Assembly: GCA_949710005.1 (NCBI GenBank)
Contig: OX453275.1
Location: forward strand, 30,163,218-30,227,217
From: Ricordea florida
Taxonomy: Eukaryota > Cnidaria > Anthozoa > Corallimorpharia > Ricordeidae
DNA length: 64,000 bases
Reading direction: 5' to 3'
Made by a program: the position numbers and the translations under genes. This document shows, piece after piece, positions 52,001 to 64,000 of this stretch. Each line of letters opens with the position of its first letter. Position 1 is the stretch's first letter. The notes below the pieces were generated by a model. The model was not told the origin of the DNA. It saw only the letters and a list, made by a program, of their open reading frames with translations, and searched no databases.

Positions 52001-52236
52001 ACACTCCATGGCCCAAGAAACATCGACCTGTTAAAATTAAGATTGAACCAGAAGACAATGATAATGATTTCATTTTAGAAGAAGAGATGGCTCCATTTTC
52101 GGGTGGAATAAAAGAAGAATTCAGCCGGATGACTATCTTAACAAATGACAAGATTGATGAGAGTATACAGGAGATTGCTGATGCACATGGAATATCATTT
52201 GAAACATCAATATTTCAGCCTCCCGTAGAAATATAA
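49004..52236 (+). CDS. FOXJ1: FOXJ1 forkhead transcription factor, copy A, C-terminally truncated
   Basis: FOXJ1 is the master regulator of motile cilium genes. Exons 49004-49444 and 51745-52236, joined GT-AG. The forkhead domain is complete: [36 protein letters not shown] in exon 1; [35 protein letters not shown] in exon 2. As read it has 310 residues. After FQPPV the repeat junction at 52226/52227 replaces the last 88 residues of copy B with EI and a TAA stop. Visible coding differences from copy B are E/K (exon 1), I/F (exon 1) and R/W (exon 2). It could encode a DNA-binding protein lacking its C-terminal activation region. If the repeat is an assembly artefact, this gene is an allele cut in half. 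Confidence 0.9.
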
Positions 52237-55200
52237 TTTATAGGAATTGAAAACGGCGAAAATGTGATCTACCATTTTTGAAACTGAACAGATGAACTTC
52301 AAACCGAATCAATTCAAGGAAAATCAATTGTCCGCCGTTTCGATAAGAAACAGAGAAATTTATATTTACTTTTCTTAAATGAAAGGAATTGGGCTATTTA
52401 AAGCATAATTGAAATACCGGCAGCGACTGCTTTCAACCATCCGGCATACCGGCCCGGTACCTACTCATCTAGCGAAAATTAAACAAAATTAATTGTGTCG
52501 CCAAATGTTTGCTTTCTTCTCAGATAGCTAAAAACATTCACCGCAATAACAGTATTATCAGATAACGCGTGTTTCCAAGTTTTATTCGATTTTATTCTTT
52601 CAGGAAGAATTTTCATCGACACTACTGTGAAACAAAAGTAGAATCGAAGATCATGGTAATAACCGAGTTGGGTGTGAATAAATATCAATATTTATAACAT
52701 CCAGCTAACTAAGCGCACAGACACGGTTTCATAAATAATCGTCTTTGCCTAATGCTTACTATTAATTATAATTTCTATATTCCCAAAAATAGAAATCACA
52801 CTTTCTAAATATCAGCAGATATGAAAAATCTACCAAAAGAGGGAGTTTTTCCGATGAAGGGCCGGGAAAACTCACACATGCGAAGGAAAAGAAACAAAAA
52901 ATATTTGAGTAAATTTATGTAAAACTGTCAAGAACTGTGCAGAACAGAACGGCATAAAACGTTAATATTTACTCACTGGCGCCTTGCTGTTTAAGTTTTA
53001 TTTATAAGAAGTCACCTGTTCTCTTTATAGAATAATTGGCTTCGGCATTGTTATCATGGAAAAAAAAATAAGTTTTCACAAGCAAACCAAAAAAGTTTTA
53101 AAATTCTATCAGGGTGATTCGCTCCTGATTCTATAAGGTCCTTGCACGTATTACAGCACAAGGGGATGATTTACTGTAAGCTTCGTTTGCGGGAAGCCAG
53201 TTCAAAGTTAATGTTACTCTTAGCTTTTCGACTCCATTTTGGGTGTTGGGTGGGCCGGACGGGGGGGGGGGTGCTTGTACAATTTTCCTCTTACTAAGCT
53301 AAACTAAGGGAGCTTAATAAAAAAAGAAATTTGAAGTTATTGATCATATTAAGGAGGACAACGTTAAGGTGTCCAGTGGGAAAATTTCAAATTTAGATTA
53401 ACAGAATATAAAGTATTTAGTTGAGTAAAAAAACACGGACAAAGTCATACGTGTGCGGGGGAAGACGGTGGGGAAGGGAGGGTGGGTAGGTATATTAATC
53501 GCCCCTGGTTAACCCGATCTAGCATTAGCCACGACTCATTTTAGATATTCAATTTTCTTCCATTAAGTGAAAGAGTTAATTTCTTATAATGATGAGCTTT
53601 AAGACGGATAAAAGCAAAACTTATTTTGATAATTTACGCCTTTGGAGTTAGATAACCAATATTGCTGATGCCAATTGTTAGCGGAACCGGTGAGGGATAG
53701 CTCCGCCCCAGTCGGTTTAGCCCATTTCTAGAATGATTCATTTACAAGACGGAGTAAACGCAGTAGCTTAACAATATATCCTTAATACGCAACGGCAGTC
53801 TCTACCCTATTGTAAATCCTTGTCTACCGGATTCGATCAACTTCCTTTATTTTTTTTTCCTGGAGACAAAACTAGTTTAGTTGACAAAAGGGCAAGGAAG
53901 AAACTGTCAATTAACGCAAGTATCACATAACCACATCAAACATCGAATTCGGAATGCCTTCCTTTTAATATATTCAAAAATAAAAAAGTTCTTTCGATAG
54001 CCCTTTTCCGCACTTTCTGAAAACGAATGTTATCAAGTTCCAATCCATCTTTCCGATTCCCATGTGATTTTGTGCTATACCTATATCCAACCAAATTCAA
54101 CATTACACTTTCAATAATTTGCCCACACCTGCTCTGAAGTAGTCTTTACTTCGTCATAGGACTTTAATTTCGCTGCGATATTTGCTCTGGAATTGAATCA
54201 AGTCGCGAAAGTCACCTTTTCCGCAATTATCACGTCCGCACTTCAAAACTTAACAAGAGGATGATTTCACTTCCGGTGTATTTCGTTACTCACTTATGTC
54301 ACGGCGATCCCATACATTCCGGTCACACAAACACCCTCTATACGGAAAGTGTGGAAATAGCAGTGCCTTTCGAAGAATAGATTTCGAAGAATATTGGTTG
54401 TTTTCCAGTTATAAAAATCTGCCGTCAAAAAACAAACGACGATTTCCTCCCTTGTTTAAAACGTGTTGTGGCGCATACCTCCGTCGACGGGTGTGTTCGA
54501 GTCTAAAACAATATAAATTTTTGTGTTTGAAAATGACCATTTATACTCCTTAATCTAACACATTAAATTAGCATATAGAGCGCTTTGAACGTAAAGGAAC
54601 AAGATAGAGCAGTGACGTTGAAGGTAGTTCCAAGCACGAACGGTGAATTTGCGAAATCACAAACTCAACAGTGTGGAAACTTCTAACCTTTTCCGGTTAC
54701 ACAGTTACGTAATTTTTCAATATCGTTTCCTGAAGGTTTGCTTTGTGAAGCACGTTCTCTCAACTGAGACAACAGTCAATTCTGGCTAAACAATTCAAAG
54801 CAGAGGTAAAAGAATCGCAGAGTACAAGTTTTTGTTTTGTTGCTATGCAGTGTTGTTTCTTAGAATTTATCTGTTTCCCATTTCTGGTGGGATCACGTTT
54901 CACGCACGCGCTGACGCGTATCTACAACCTGGAACTAATAGCAACTTACAAGCCAATCACGAAAACGTATTTGGCGTCCGGTGATAATGCGATTAAATCT
55001 TAGCAACGCTTTGTCCAATCACATGCAAGTAAGTTGTTTACATCGTTTTGTTACTTTGATTAATTCAAGCTGAACAGCATAATAGTCCGTCTGCGAGCCT
55101 CATTCATTATATTCAATCGTGCCTGCTATCAAGGAACAGCTAGTCGTACGTATCAAGCACCAGCCAAGACATAACAACTACCCTGATCTAAGATTAATCT

Positions 55201-58200
55201 ACGGACGACTTCTCATATTTAACTCAGGAATGTATCTAATGCCCGTAAGCGTTGTCTCCTGGTCATTGTAAAGGCATTTCTGGAGTGCTGCTTTATTGTA
55301 CTACGATTTGCACGACCTTGTCGTCTTTCCACAGGGATAAACGCTGGTTTCTTTGAGTGCGGTGTGCCAGGGATAGGAAGCCAAGTGCAGTGTGCAGCTT
55401 GATTTATACGTGTGACTGGAATTTTGCGAGCGAAATATTTGCATTCGAGAAAATCGTTATAATTAAATCGGTAAATTGTTTGGCGTTTGAAACGCACTTC
55501 GACAATTTACGTGGTAAAAACTGTAACTGCTGGAAATTTAAGAATTCAAGAGACAAGCATCTTACATTGGTGAAGAATATTGCACCCGACTGCAATCTTC
55601 GAACTGTCATTGTATTCGTAGCATTAACGGGACATCTGCGTCCGAACAATCTCACAGCGATTTCCTTTAAACGATATTATGAACACAACTATGCCGGCGG
55701 AAGTACAGTCTTACGCACAAAAATTTGCCGAGAACTGGAGAGCTCAGAATCCAGCCAAAGACGAAGACGAGAAATCATCTTTGGATGACAGTTTGACAAA
55801 TCTTCAATGGCTACACAACATTAACATTCAAGATTTTAGTCCTTATGCTCCATCTATGTCTGCGTCCCCCGCACCATCTACAAACTCCCTTGACTCCGAT
55901 ATCCAAAGTGACAATAGCGATGGCTACAAAGAATTAAATTCAAAGAATTCTGGCGTGGATCACAAAAACGATCCGAACCAAAAACCACCCTACTCGTACG
56001 CAACATTAATTTGTATGGCTATGAGGGAAACAAACAAGACAAAAATTACACTGAGTGCCATATACAAATGGATAAAGGAAAATTTTGTGTATTATCGTGT
56101 GGCAGACCCAACATGGCAGGTAAAAAACTGAATCTGTTATATTTTCTTCTACTCAATAAGGCATTCACCTTTAATGATCGTTCTTACATTAAAAAATCAC
56201 CTTGGCTGTCATCTTTCCTTCTGTTTCGTTACTTTTCCTGTTTTTTTTTTTCCTTTTGGTTTTTACTTTACCTTTAGAAAGCTAAGAGTAAGAACCAAAA
56301 AAATTCCTGCGATTAACAAAGGCTTCTGCACTGCCTCTAAGCTAAATAAGTAATACCGAGTTATATTTACCCACTGGTGGAAACATCGCACATTATATTT
56401 AGCACATTCGTGGATTTATTATTTTAGTTGAAGCCTGTAAAATTTGGCGAAACATGATAGATAATTGTACACCACAATAATTCGTTTAATTCAAAGGATG
56501 TTGTGGCGGTCTTGGAAGCAAGATAATTTTTTTAGCAAAAATGGCAGCAGTTTAATAGCAGTAAATTGACTGACTTATCCCATCTGATCCTTTTTCTCCG
56601 TTACGTCTGTACGAGTCTTTTGATTAGGCACAAACACAATTGTTATACTCAACAGAATAATTGCCAATACCCAACTCTGCGAATTTGTAATTTCAACTGC
56701 AAAGCTTTTTATCTTGGATCTAACAACGATAAGAAAAGATGGATGAGATTTTTAAAGTTATAGAACTTAAAGGTTATCTAATCTCTTGGGTATATTCTCT
56801 CAGCTCGTGTATGACTTTTTGGAGGTTAGTGGAACGGTCCACTGCAAAACCAAAAAGTTTTTAATGGAAGAAAAAGTAAATATTTTCGGAAGGGTAACGA
56901 TTGCCTCCATATCATCGACAAAATTCAACTTTGCGGTTCGCAAACATTTCTCATGCAAATTTAATGCTTTCGTGTGTTTCCCATATTAGCGCCCTTGGAC
57001 GCCAGCGGAAAATTTCCCGTTCACACGTTCAGAAGAAAAAGAAGTTTACCTATTCCCTGCATAGAACAATCTCCTCTCTTTAGGCGTGCGACAGACAACG
57101 AGTTCACAACAACATGCACTTCGGCTGTATTTTCATTCCGCACAAAAACATACAGTGCACTAGCTATGCGTTAACGCATGAAATGTAGCGAACACTTAAG
57201 ATTCGTCGAATTCGGCAATTAACTTCGAGGCACATGTAATCATGAAAAAAGCTATCTGAACCTCACAAAATTGCAACATGTTCAAAAGCAGTAGCGCCTC
57301 TTTCAAAATGACATTACAAATTACTGAAAATACTGTACTTTGAACCAGATATTATATAATTGTGAAGAGTACGCTTTTCGCTCGCAGCTCAATATATATA
57401 ATAAACTGTATTTCTGTAGTTGTCTGTTCGCAATACGATTCTGTTATAACTTGTAAAATGTATAATTTTTTACATATGAATGAAAATAGGTTTCCTAACG
57501 TGAACTTTTCTGTTTCATGAAAAATTCATCAAAATTCCATGCATAATTCCTAGAAACCACTTGGATTCTTGGCTAGCTGCTAAAAGAAAGAGCTATTAAT
57601 CTGAAAGAAAAAAAAATATGTTGTCTGTATGTAATATATCGAGTCCTTTCAGATCAATCAAATTGAAACCCCCAACTGGTGGAAAAGTCAGATTTTTCTT
57701 GTGGCTTTTGTGAGAGAACAAAAACCAAAAAAAACTTTAATAATGAGCTTTGGATACATGGGCACTAAGTCACATAATGTTACTGTATTTTAAAATTCTG
57801 TTATCAAGTTTTATTAATATTGTACTTTAGGTAAATTGCTTAGAAACTGCTTGGACTCAAAAGCAGTTATCTTTATATTTGCATAATGATGGAGTCAAAA
57901 GTAGCAAGTTGACTCAACTGGAAGCTAGCCAGCAATTTCTTATCCAAAGTTAATCCTATAAATAATTCTAATTTTGTATAACAATTGACTTGCAAATTTG
58001 TGTATTTATATATATAAACTGCAGCCAAGCCAGATTAGCCCTGTTCTGTGAATTGAATGAGAGTTAAAGTATAATTGAAGTTCTAAAATTGAAATGAAGT
58101 CACATCTCTGCACAATACCAGGTTGAAAAAGGCAGACACCCTAGGTAGACCCTCCTAAGCTTAATTCCTGCATCCACCTTTCTATTTATTTGGTTGATAA

Positions 58201-58925
58201 AGTTGAAGTCTGTGAGTGGTAAATATTTCCTAAATTAAATCATTTGAACCATTTGTTCTTAATTACATTTAACATTTTTTTGCAATTTACTGCTGTTGTT
58301 GCATTCATGTATGTTAAAAAAAAGTTCTCCACTTATCTGGTTGCAAATAAATGTTTTTAATGGATCTGGAGGTCACCCGCCAGACATTGTCATAATCATT
58401 ACACTATATTAATATTGCAGTTTCATTTATTTTCTTGATCTAGAACTCTATACGTCACAACCTATCACTAAACAAGTGCTTCATGAAGGTGGCCAGAAGA
58501 AAAGATGAACCAGGAAAAGGTGGTTTCTGGAAAATCGACCCAGCTTATGCTGACATGTTTGTAGATGGCGTCTTTAAGAGGAGGAGGGGTGTAAATACAC
58601 AGAAGACTACCAAGAAAAACACACCAAAACCTTGTAAGAAATCTGCTTCCAGGAAAGCTGATGGAATGAAGAGGTCATTTCCAAAGCAAGAACAAGATGA
58701 CACTCCATGGCCCAAGAAACATCGACCTGTTAAAATTAAGATTGAACCAGAAGACAATGATAATGATTTCATTTTAGAAGAAGAGATGGCTCCATTTTCG
58801 GGTGGAATAAAAGAAGAATTCAGCTGGATGACTATCTTAACAAATGACAAGATTGATGAGAGTATACAGGAGATTGCTGATGCACATGGAATATCATTTG
58901 AAACATCAATATTTCAGCCTCCCGT
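52227..58925 (+). repeat. Tandem repeat unit B (empty Polinton site, complete FOXJ1)
   Basis: Matches unit A minus the Polinton. Its first base joins directly to the FOXJ1 exon 2 of unit A with at most two bases of shared sequence. Beyond 58925 the FOXJ1 exon simply continues. The first 2.3 kb (52227-54550) holds no supportable gene: an open frame at 54296-54553 is broken in unit A by an 8-base indel. Confidence 0.92.
54551..54555. other. Empty Polinton insertion site
   Basis: ACTCCTTAATCTAACACATT here corresponds to ACTCCTTAATC before the Polinton and TAATCTAACAAATT after it. One TAATC is present instead of two. This confirms both element ends from sequence alone. Confidence 0.95.
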
Positions 58926-59199
58926 TTGTCCAAGTCCTCCTCCCTCAAATGGTAGCATTGATGAAACATTCCAGATTGAACCTGATCTTGATTTAACAAT
59001 AAGAGGGATTGGGATACTGCCACCTCGTGAAAACCTTACAACTCCATCTCCAACAACTTTGACTGATGCTGCACAGTCCGTATTTAACATGCCACCCTCC
59101 CCACCCATGCTGTACCAAGATGAACATCCCTGGGCTGAAACTGGTGAGGACATGGCAGACTGCTTTGAGTTAGATGATAATAATAATAGTATATGGTGA
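55679..59199 (+). CDS. FOXJ1: FOXJ1 forkhead transcription factor, copy B, complete
   Basis: Exons 55679-56119 and 58444-59199 give 398 residues. The intron falls inside the forkhead domain, after DPTWQ and before [11 protein letters not shown]. Domain layout: acidic/Ser-rich N-terminus (1-105, with [15 protein letters not shown], a segment typical of FOXJ1), forkhead about 107-205, basic region with [10 protein letters not shown] and [15 protein letters not shown] (a possible sumoylation-type IKIEPED), then a proline-rich and acidic C-terminus ending [12 protein letters not shown]. Two near starts exist (Met1 and Met5). It is the only full-length copy here. Expected to activate motile cilium genes in the nucleus. 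Confidence 0.93.
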
Positions 59200-62100
59200 T
59201 AAGTTAATTAAAGTTTATAATTAACAGACCATTTGGAATATGCTGGTGACAGTGTCTTTGGAGTTCAAAGTAATATTTAGTAGCAAATACTCCTACCACA
59301 GTCTCCTCAAGACCAACACAGAATGAGAACTTAATTGACTCCTTTTTATTAAATATTTCTTATGCAAATGACAGAAAAGTCTGATTCCTGTTTTTATTAT
59401 AATTCTTTCATGTTTAATAGTTTCATTCCGAGGCTGATCAACATCCAGCATCAGTATTTTGGCAAATACATGGTTTTATCTCTCAGGTAGTAGGCACACT
59501 GTGGTTGGTCAATTTTGTGGTCCATGCACCTTGCATTTGGCCCATGAATCAACTTGGTCTGTAACTTGCATGGATCTCAATTACTAGATCATCAACAATG
59601 AATAATTATATAACTATCAGCCATCCTAAGAAATGTAGAGGCATCTGCTAATATAGATGTGATTGTTTGAGAAGTAATTCTAATGACAACAATGTCATTA
59701 ATGGTATATAGATCCCCAAGAAGAACATGCCATTTCTATTAATAGATAGGAAAAGTTTCCCATATTGTACATGACATTGTAAAAGATTTCCTATCTATTT
59801 AACCAGGCCAGGAAGTCGGAGAAGTTATTCAGCTGAAAGATCAGATATGTTGTATATTTTTAATGAAAACATCTTTCTCTTTAAGAGAACGCTTGTAAAT
59901 ATCAAAAAGGGTGCCTTTTAAGTTATTTATTGTAGAATATGTCCATACTAGGTGTGATGCAGCCATGACATGCTAGAAGATAATAATAATCCTTATTATA
60001 GAAAACCAGAGTGTAATATAAAGCAGGTTTGTTACAACTGATTACTACAGAAGGGAAATAGTATAAAACGTTTACACAAAATATTATAAGCAATCATTTT
60101 ATCATACAGAGTGTCAGATATATAGAGTTAGGGAAAAAGTTTAAATGACAGGAATCGCATATCAGAAACATTTTGATCGACTACTGTAGGCTTGACAGAT
60201 TCCCGTGGCAAACAGCATTTAAGTCCTGCCACCACAAATATAATTTGGTTCTGTCCTTTTAACGGAGTGAACTAGTGAAAGAAAAGCATACTTCTGACAC
60301 ATTACAAGTATACAAAATGTAAGAGTAAATGATGAGTGTGCAGGTGGTAATGAATGTGAGTGTAATGATTGTTAGTGTGTGGCATTTACAAAGCTAGTTT
60401 CTGAAATTCTGAAATAGTTAGTTTCTGAAATAGTCATACAAGCATTAATAAGAGGATTCTTATGATAAATTCAACTTACAAGTCGAAGCTTTTCCTGGAT
60501 TCAAGAATGGCATGAAAAGAAAGAAAAGATCCACACCAATAGAATTTAACATACTATAGCTAGGATATCTAGTAATAATATCATTGGTTTAAAAATAGAC
60601 TCTTAAGTGTGTGAAAAAAGCAACATTATTCAAGAAATGGAACACATTTTCGAGTTTCTATTAAACAATTAGATTATGAGCTCAAGATTTCTATCGCGCG
60701 ATAGTTGACAAGGGCGCAGCCCGAGTCAACTATCATGCATAGAAATCGAGAGCGAATAAATCTAATTGTTTTAGTATAAATCTACTAGTCGTTCAAAACT
60801 TTGTCTTTTCTGGAACAGCCTCAACCAGTAAACTGTCTAAATCTTCTTCACGGACACTTCGAAAACGCGAAGAAGCGGCCGCCATTACGCTACTCACTAT
60901 CTATCACAGAATAGATAGTGGGTAGCGTAGCCAATCAGAGCGCGGCATTTGTGATAGAACACTAGTAGATTTAGAAACACAAGTGGAAGTTTGGGAGAAC
61001 AAGACATGCTGTGGGAACACGAGCCGATAAGCGAGTGTTTCCACAGCTTTTTCAAGTTCTAGCAAACTTTCACAAGTGTTTCTATAACTCAATAGAAGCA
61101 AGAAGAAAATGCTTCTATTTCTTTTGGAAAATAGCCTAGGAGAACTTTTTTGTGTTCTATTCAGTTATAGAAACACAATTTTTAACCAATCAGTACACAT
61201 ATTTTCCTTGGGATATTTTCTGAAAGCACATGGGGAATGACTTTTAAAACAAAAAGCAGTGGTCCACTTCTCAAAAAGCCTGTTAACTTAGCGGGCCCAG
61301 AAAAATGATAGGGACTTTCAAGAAATTGGCCCAAGCGGCCATAACCTAAGTTTAATTGTAACTATATTTTTATTAAATGCATTATACATGACAAGTTGGT
61401 TGTATGAGAAAACAATTCAACAATATCACTTGTACATACACCAAATGCAACCTTGTTCACCAGGTTTCGCACTAAAAAAAGTATGTTACTTCAATGCAAG
61501 AGTGAGCAGAAAGTTTAATAAACTGTGTGAATTTATAACAAAACTTTATTTTGGTCTAGTTAATTGTGTCCATAAAGTGTATGTATACATGCAAGTCCAC
61601 AACTGTTGGGGTTATCAACCCCGCAAACAATAAAGCCACCATCATTTCAACTTTGACAAACCTGACTGCTAATCATATATTTAATTATTATCATTACCCC
61701 TCTACAAAACTTTGAGATTAAAGAATACAAGTAAAAATACTGTATGAACATGTAGTAATGCCTGTAGTTACATGAATAAAAAAAAATTAATTTTTTAAAT
61801 TCACAGAATAAATAAAAATTTCTGTGCATGCACAAATATTCATAATACCCTACAATATAACACAACCATCAACACTGAGCCGAAATACCAACTTAAAAGT
61901 CTATAGTTCAGGGCAGACTCACTATACTCTTCTGAAAACATTATCAAACAACACTTCATGACCACACAATACGTCTCCATATGATGTCTCGGGTGCTTCA
62001 CGTAACAGAAGACTGCGATAGGTTTGAGTCAATGAGTGAATGAAAGGGTTAGTATCCTGTAGGTAAATACTAAACATTTGTTTCCAGCGTATTTTCAAAG

Positions 62101-62757
62101 TGATTGCTATATCTATAAATAAATGCATCTCTTCACAAAAGATTCTTAATTTCCTGAATTTTTTTCGAAAGGATGCAACTACATGGAGAGGAATACAAAG
62201 TGTCTTGCATTAAATGCCAATCTCGTCTGATCCTGTCAAGTCTTGGCCTTGAAGAACTGACAAACTATTAACAGAAAAATCCCACATCTGGAAAAAGAAA
62301 GGTGGCATGAATTTTTTTCACAGAATACCTTGGAACATCACACTTGCAATGCATGGGGTCTATATTGTAAAAAGTAAGTGCAGTAATTACTGTACAACAT
62401 GAAGAATCCCACTGGAAACCACTAACAAACATTTCATGTGTAGTATGCATCTGATTTGAACAAGCTCACACGGTCATTAATATTCAGTGAATCTGGAAAA
62501 GCTATATTTTAGTGGGAATTTTAGTTAGGGATTAACCCTTTAACACTCATTAGTGATGAAAATTTAACTTAATTAAAATATTGTTAGGCAAAGAAATGAA
62601 CACAATTAGACAATCTACCAACTTGAGAAATTTGAGTTGATCTGGCATCAAATACTTCAAACTAACAAACAATAAAGTGCACAAGACTAATAACTAATGA
62701 GATTTCCTACTTTAATAGACCTTAAGAGTGAAAACATATACTAGTAAATAAATTTAC
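59200..62757. other. Intergenic region between FOXJ1 and the WD40 gene
   Basis: Begins with the FOXJ1 3' untranslated region (AT-rich, TTATTAAATATTTC at about 59347). Contains the palindromic elements listed at 60663-61084. Minus-strand stretches at 61922-62066 and 62180-62280 could be 3' exons or 3' untranslated region of the WD40 gene, but no WD motif is visible and I do not call them. Confidence 0.55.
60663..61084. mobile_element. Cluster of three adjacent fold-back elements
   Basis: AAACAATTAGATT/AATCTAATTGTTT bound 60663-60771. AAATCTACTAGT/ACTAGTAGATTT bound about 60778-60973, with an inner CACTATCTAT/ATAGATAGTG hairpin. AGAAACACAAGTGGAAGTTTG and a near complement bound about 60974-61084. 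They may be one nested element or three independent insertions. Confidence 0.65.
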
Positions 62758-63484
62758 CTTAATCTCTCCAGAGTTGTCTCCACTTACAACCCATTGCTCA
62801 TTAAAAGTAACGCAGGACACTCCAGCAGAGTGATCACCAGGTAGAGTTAGCTGGCAGTTACCATTCTCTAAAGACCAGACCTGAACCAGCCAACAGCAAA
62901 AAATTACAACTATTACACTGGTAATTATACTTAATATAATTATATAACTCTGTTATGGGATGATGAATTGAATTTATATAGCCCACTTTTTTCATATGAA
63001 TATGTTCAAAGGCGCTTTACACTTCTATTGGGTGAGATCGGACATCAGCATGTAAAGGCGCCTCTGGCTGTTGCTATCAGTCCATATATGATCTCACCCA
63101 CCCACCCAGCCCATGCATGAATTGTCAAATGACACCAGATGTAGAGATAGACCACCACATTAGGAATAGCAGATAGGAGAATTCTCCAGCTACTATGAAG
63201 GATTCTTTGGCCAAATGTGGATGGCCTGAGCTAGGTTTTAATTCAGAAGTGGAGCCCTGTCAGAACATAATCCTGTAACTTTACACAATTTTTCTGCTAC
63301 TACATTTCATATTAAAAACCCTCTGAAGAAAACTACCTTGATAGCAAAACAAATTGCAAGCTTGTGCAACAGGATTAGCCATCTCTGACAATTTTAAAAT
63401 TTAAAATTTAATTTACCTTAACTGTTCGATCATTTGATCCACTGACAATCTTGTGTGTGTCTACATCTGTACATGTTACGGCAC
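62758..63484 (-). CDS. WD40-repeat protein, two internal exons (partial)
   Basis: Minus-strand exons 63484-63417 and 62880-62758 with TTAG/GTAAAT and TTCAG/GTAAAT splice sites and compatible phases. The first encodes AVTCTDVDTHKIVSGSNDRT followed by VK. The second begins VWSLENGNCQLTLPGDHSAG and includes VSCVTFNEQWVVSGDNSGEIK. Together they show two consecutive WD40 blades (xVTCx, IVSGSxDxTVKVW). WD40 propellers are protein-binding scaffolds; the pattern could suit an F-box/WD or similar protein, but two blades do not identify it. The 5' part lies beyond the window. Confidence 0.8.
63161..63325 (-). mobile_element. Dispersed element with GGAGAATTCTCC motif, copy 2 (inverted)
   Basis: Reverse-complement relative of 8468-8645: GGAGAATTCTCCAGCTACTA, GATGGCCTGAGCTAG and a ...AAAACCCTCTG end. 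It lies in the intron between the two WD40 exons. Confidence 0.65.
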
Positions 63485-63621
63485 CTAAGGTAAAAAAAAT
63501 TACAATGAACAAGGATCAGATTGTTCCAGGACAAGGGTTGTCCAATACACACAATTAGACTCCACTGGAGTTTCAGGTTTTCTGTTTGCAAGAGCCTTCA
63601 AATATATGACTGTGTAATGCT

Positions 63622-63862
63622 TAAGAACAACGTACAGTACATGTACAGTGTATTTTACAAATGTAGCACGCTTGTCTTGGGCCACTGCTTAAAGAACAAG
63701 GTACAGTACATGTACAGTGTATTTTACATGTGCAGCAGGTTTGTCTCAGGTCATGGCTCAAAGAACGAGGTATATTGCACGTGTAGTGTGGTTGTTTCAG
63801 GTCATGATTCAAAGAACGAGGTATATCAAATGTATAGCATGGTTGTCTCAGGTCATGGCTTT
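63622..63862. repeat. Minisatellite with 69-bp units
   Basis: AAGAACAACGTACAG-type unit starts at 63623, 63692, 63761 and 63812 (spacings 69, 69, 51). Units also share TTGTCTCAGGTCATGGCT. Open frames on both strands here are repeat artefacts. Upstream of the WD40 exons on the minus strand. Confidence 0.85.
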
Positions 63863-64000
63863 TGGCCACAACTTCAGTAGACACAATGCATCTCCAGCGG
63901 ACTAAAATGGACTCTAGGTGAGTGTGTTGTCTTGGACAGTCAATTTGTTTCTAAAAGCTGTTCATTAGACAAGTAATATGTTTTTTTTTTACTAATAAAC

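Larger units (their letters stand above)
29971..52226 (+). repeat. Tandem repeat unit A (contains the Polinton and truncated FOXJ1)
   Basis: Without the Polinton this unit is about 6.7 kb and aligns along its length with 52227-58925. Both begin AGAAATATAATTTATAGG. The 29971-32309 part matches 52227-54555, and 47868-52226 matches 54551-58925. Differences are scattered substitutions and small indels, roughly 1-2 percent by eye in non-coding parts. The A/B junction falls inside the second FOXJ1 exon. Apart from FOXJ1 and the Polinton, the unit holds no gene I can support; 29971-32309 has none. Confidence 0.92.

Noticed and set aside
54296..54553. 85-codon frame in the upstream part of repeat unit B
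   Set aside because: An 8-base indel in unit A (near 32091-32098) breaks the frame, and no domain is visible. It ends at the Polinton target site by coincidence.
61922..62280. Possible 3' exons of the WD40 gene on the minus strand
   Set aside because: A CTACAG-like acceptor and short open stretches exist, but there is no WD motif and joining phases could not be fixed.
63521..63884. Long frames on both strands at the right edge
   Set aside because: Both are products of the 69-bp minisatellite.
1..64000. CRISPR arrays, prokaryotic operons, rRNA genes
   Set aside because: No spaced direct repeats of CRISPR type, no ribosome-binding-site-led operons outside the Polinton, and no rRNA-like segments were seen. 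The tandem repeats have no regular unique spacers.

Overview
The window looks like animal nuclear DNA, most likely from an anthozoan cnidarian (stony coral or relative). It carries intron-rich metazoan genes, long AT-rich introns crowded with small palindromic DNA-transposon derivatives, and a protein-coding Polinton/Maverick-type element. The assignment to Cnidaria is an inference from style, not from a search.

Layout. (1) 377-17119, plus strand: the 3' two thirds of the gene for RRN3, the RNA polymerase I initiation factor, in about 16 short exons. Its introns hold many inverted-repeat elements and a broken Helitron that was itself hit by another DNA transposon. (2) 18420-25264, minus strand: a complete eight-exon RMDN1-like gene (regulator of microtubule dynamics 1, 316 codons), tail-to-tail with RRN3. 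(3) 25265-29970: gene-poor DNA with one orphan fragment of a Polinton major capsid gene. (4) 29971-58925: a tandem repeat of about 6.7 kb containing the ciliogenesis factor gene FOXJ1. The upstream copy (29971-52226) carries a 15.56 kb Polinton (32310-47867). The downstream copy (52227-58925) has the same site empty at 54551-54555. The upstream FOXJ1 loses its C-terminus at the repeat junction; the downstream copy is complete. (5) 62758-63484, minus strand: two exons of a WD40-repeat protein gene that continues off the window.

The Polinton has near-identical inverted repeats of about 250 bp and a 5-6 bp target duplication. Its genes are a protein-primed family B DNA polymerase (split by a frameshift), a retrovirus-like integrase on the opposite strand, a double-jelly-roll major capsid protein, an A32/FtsK-like packaging ATPase, a string of small membrane or coiled-coil proteins, a possible minor capsid protein, a 519-residue protein of unknown role, and a cysteine-repeat protein facing inward from the right end. 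No adenovirus-type maturation protease was recognised. Replication, integration and virion-assembly genes are all present, so this looks like a young, recently mobile virus-like element with at least one inactivating lesion.

Main caveat: the tandem FOXJ1 repeat with a presence/absence difference for the Polinton is also what two haplotypes wrongly joined end to end would look like.
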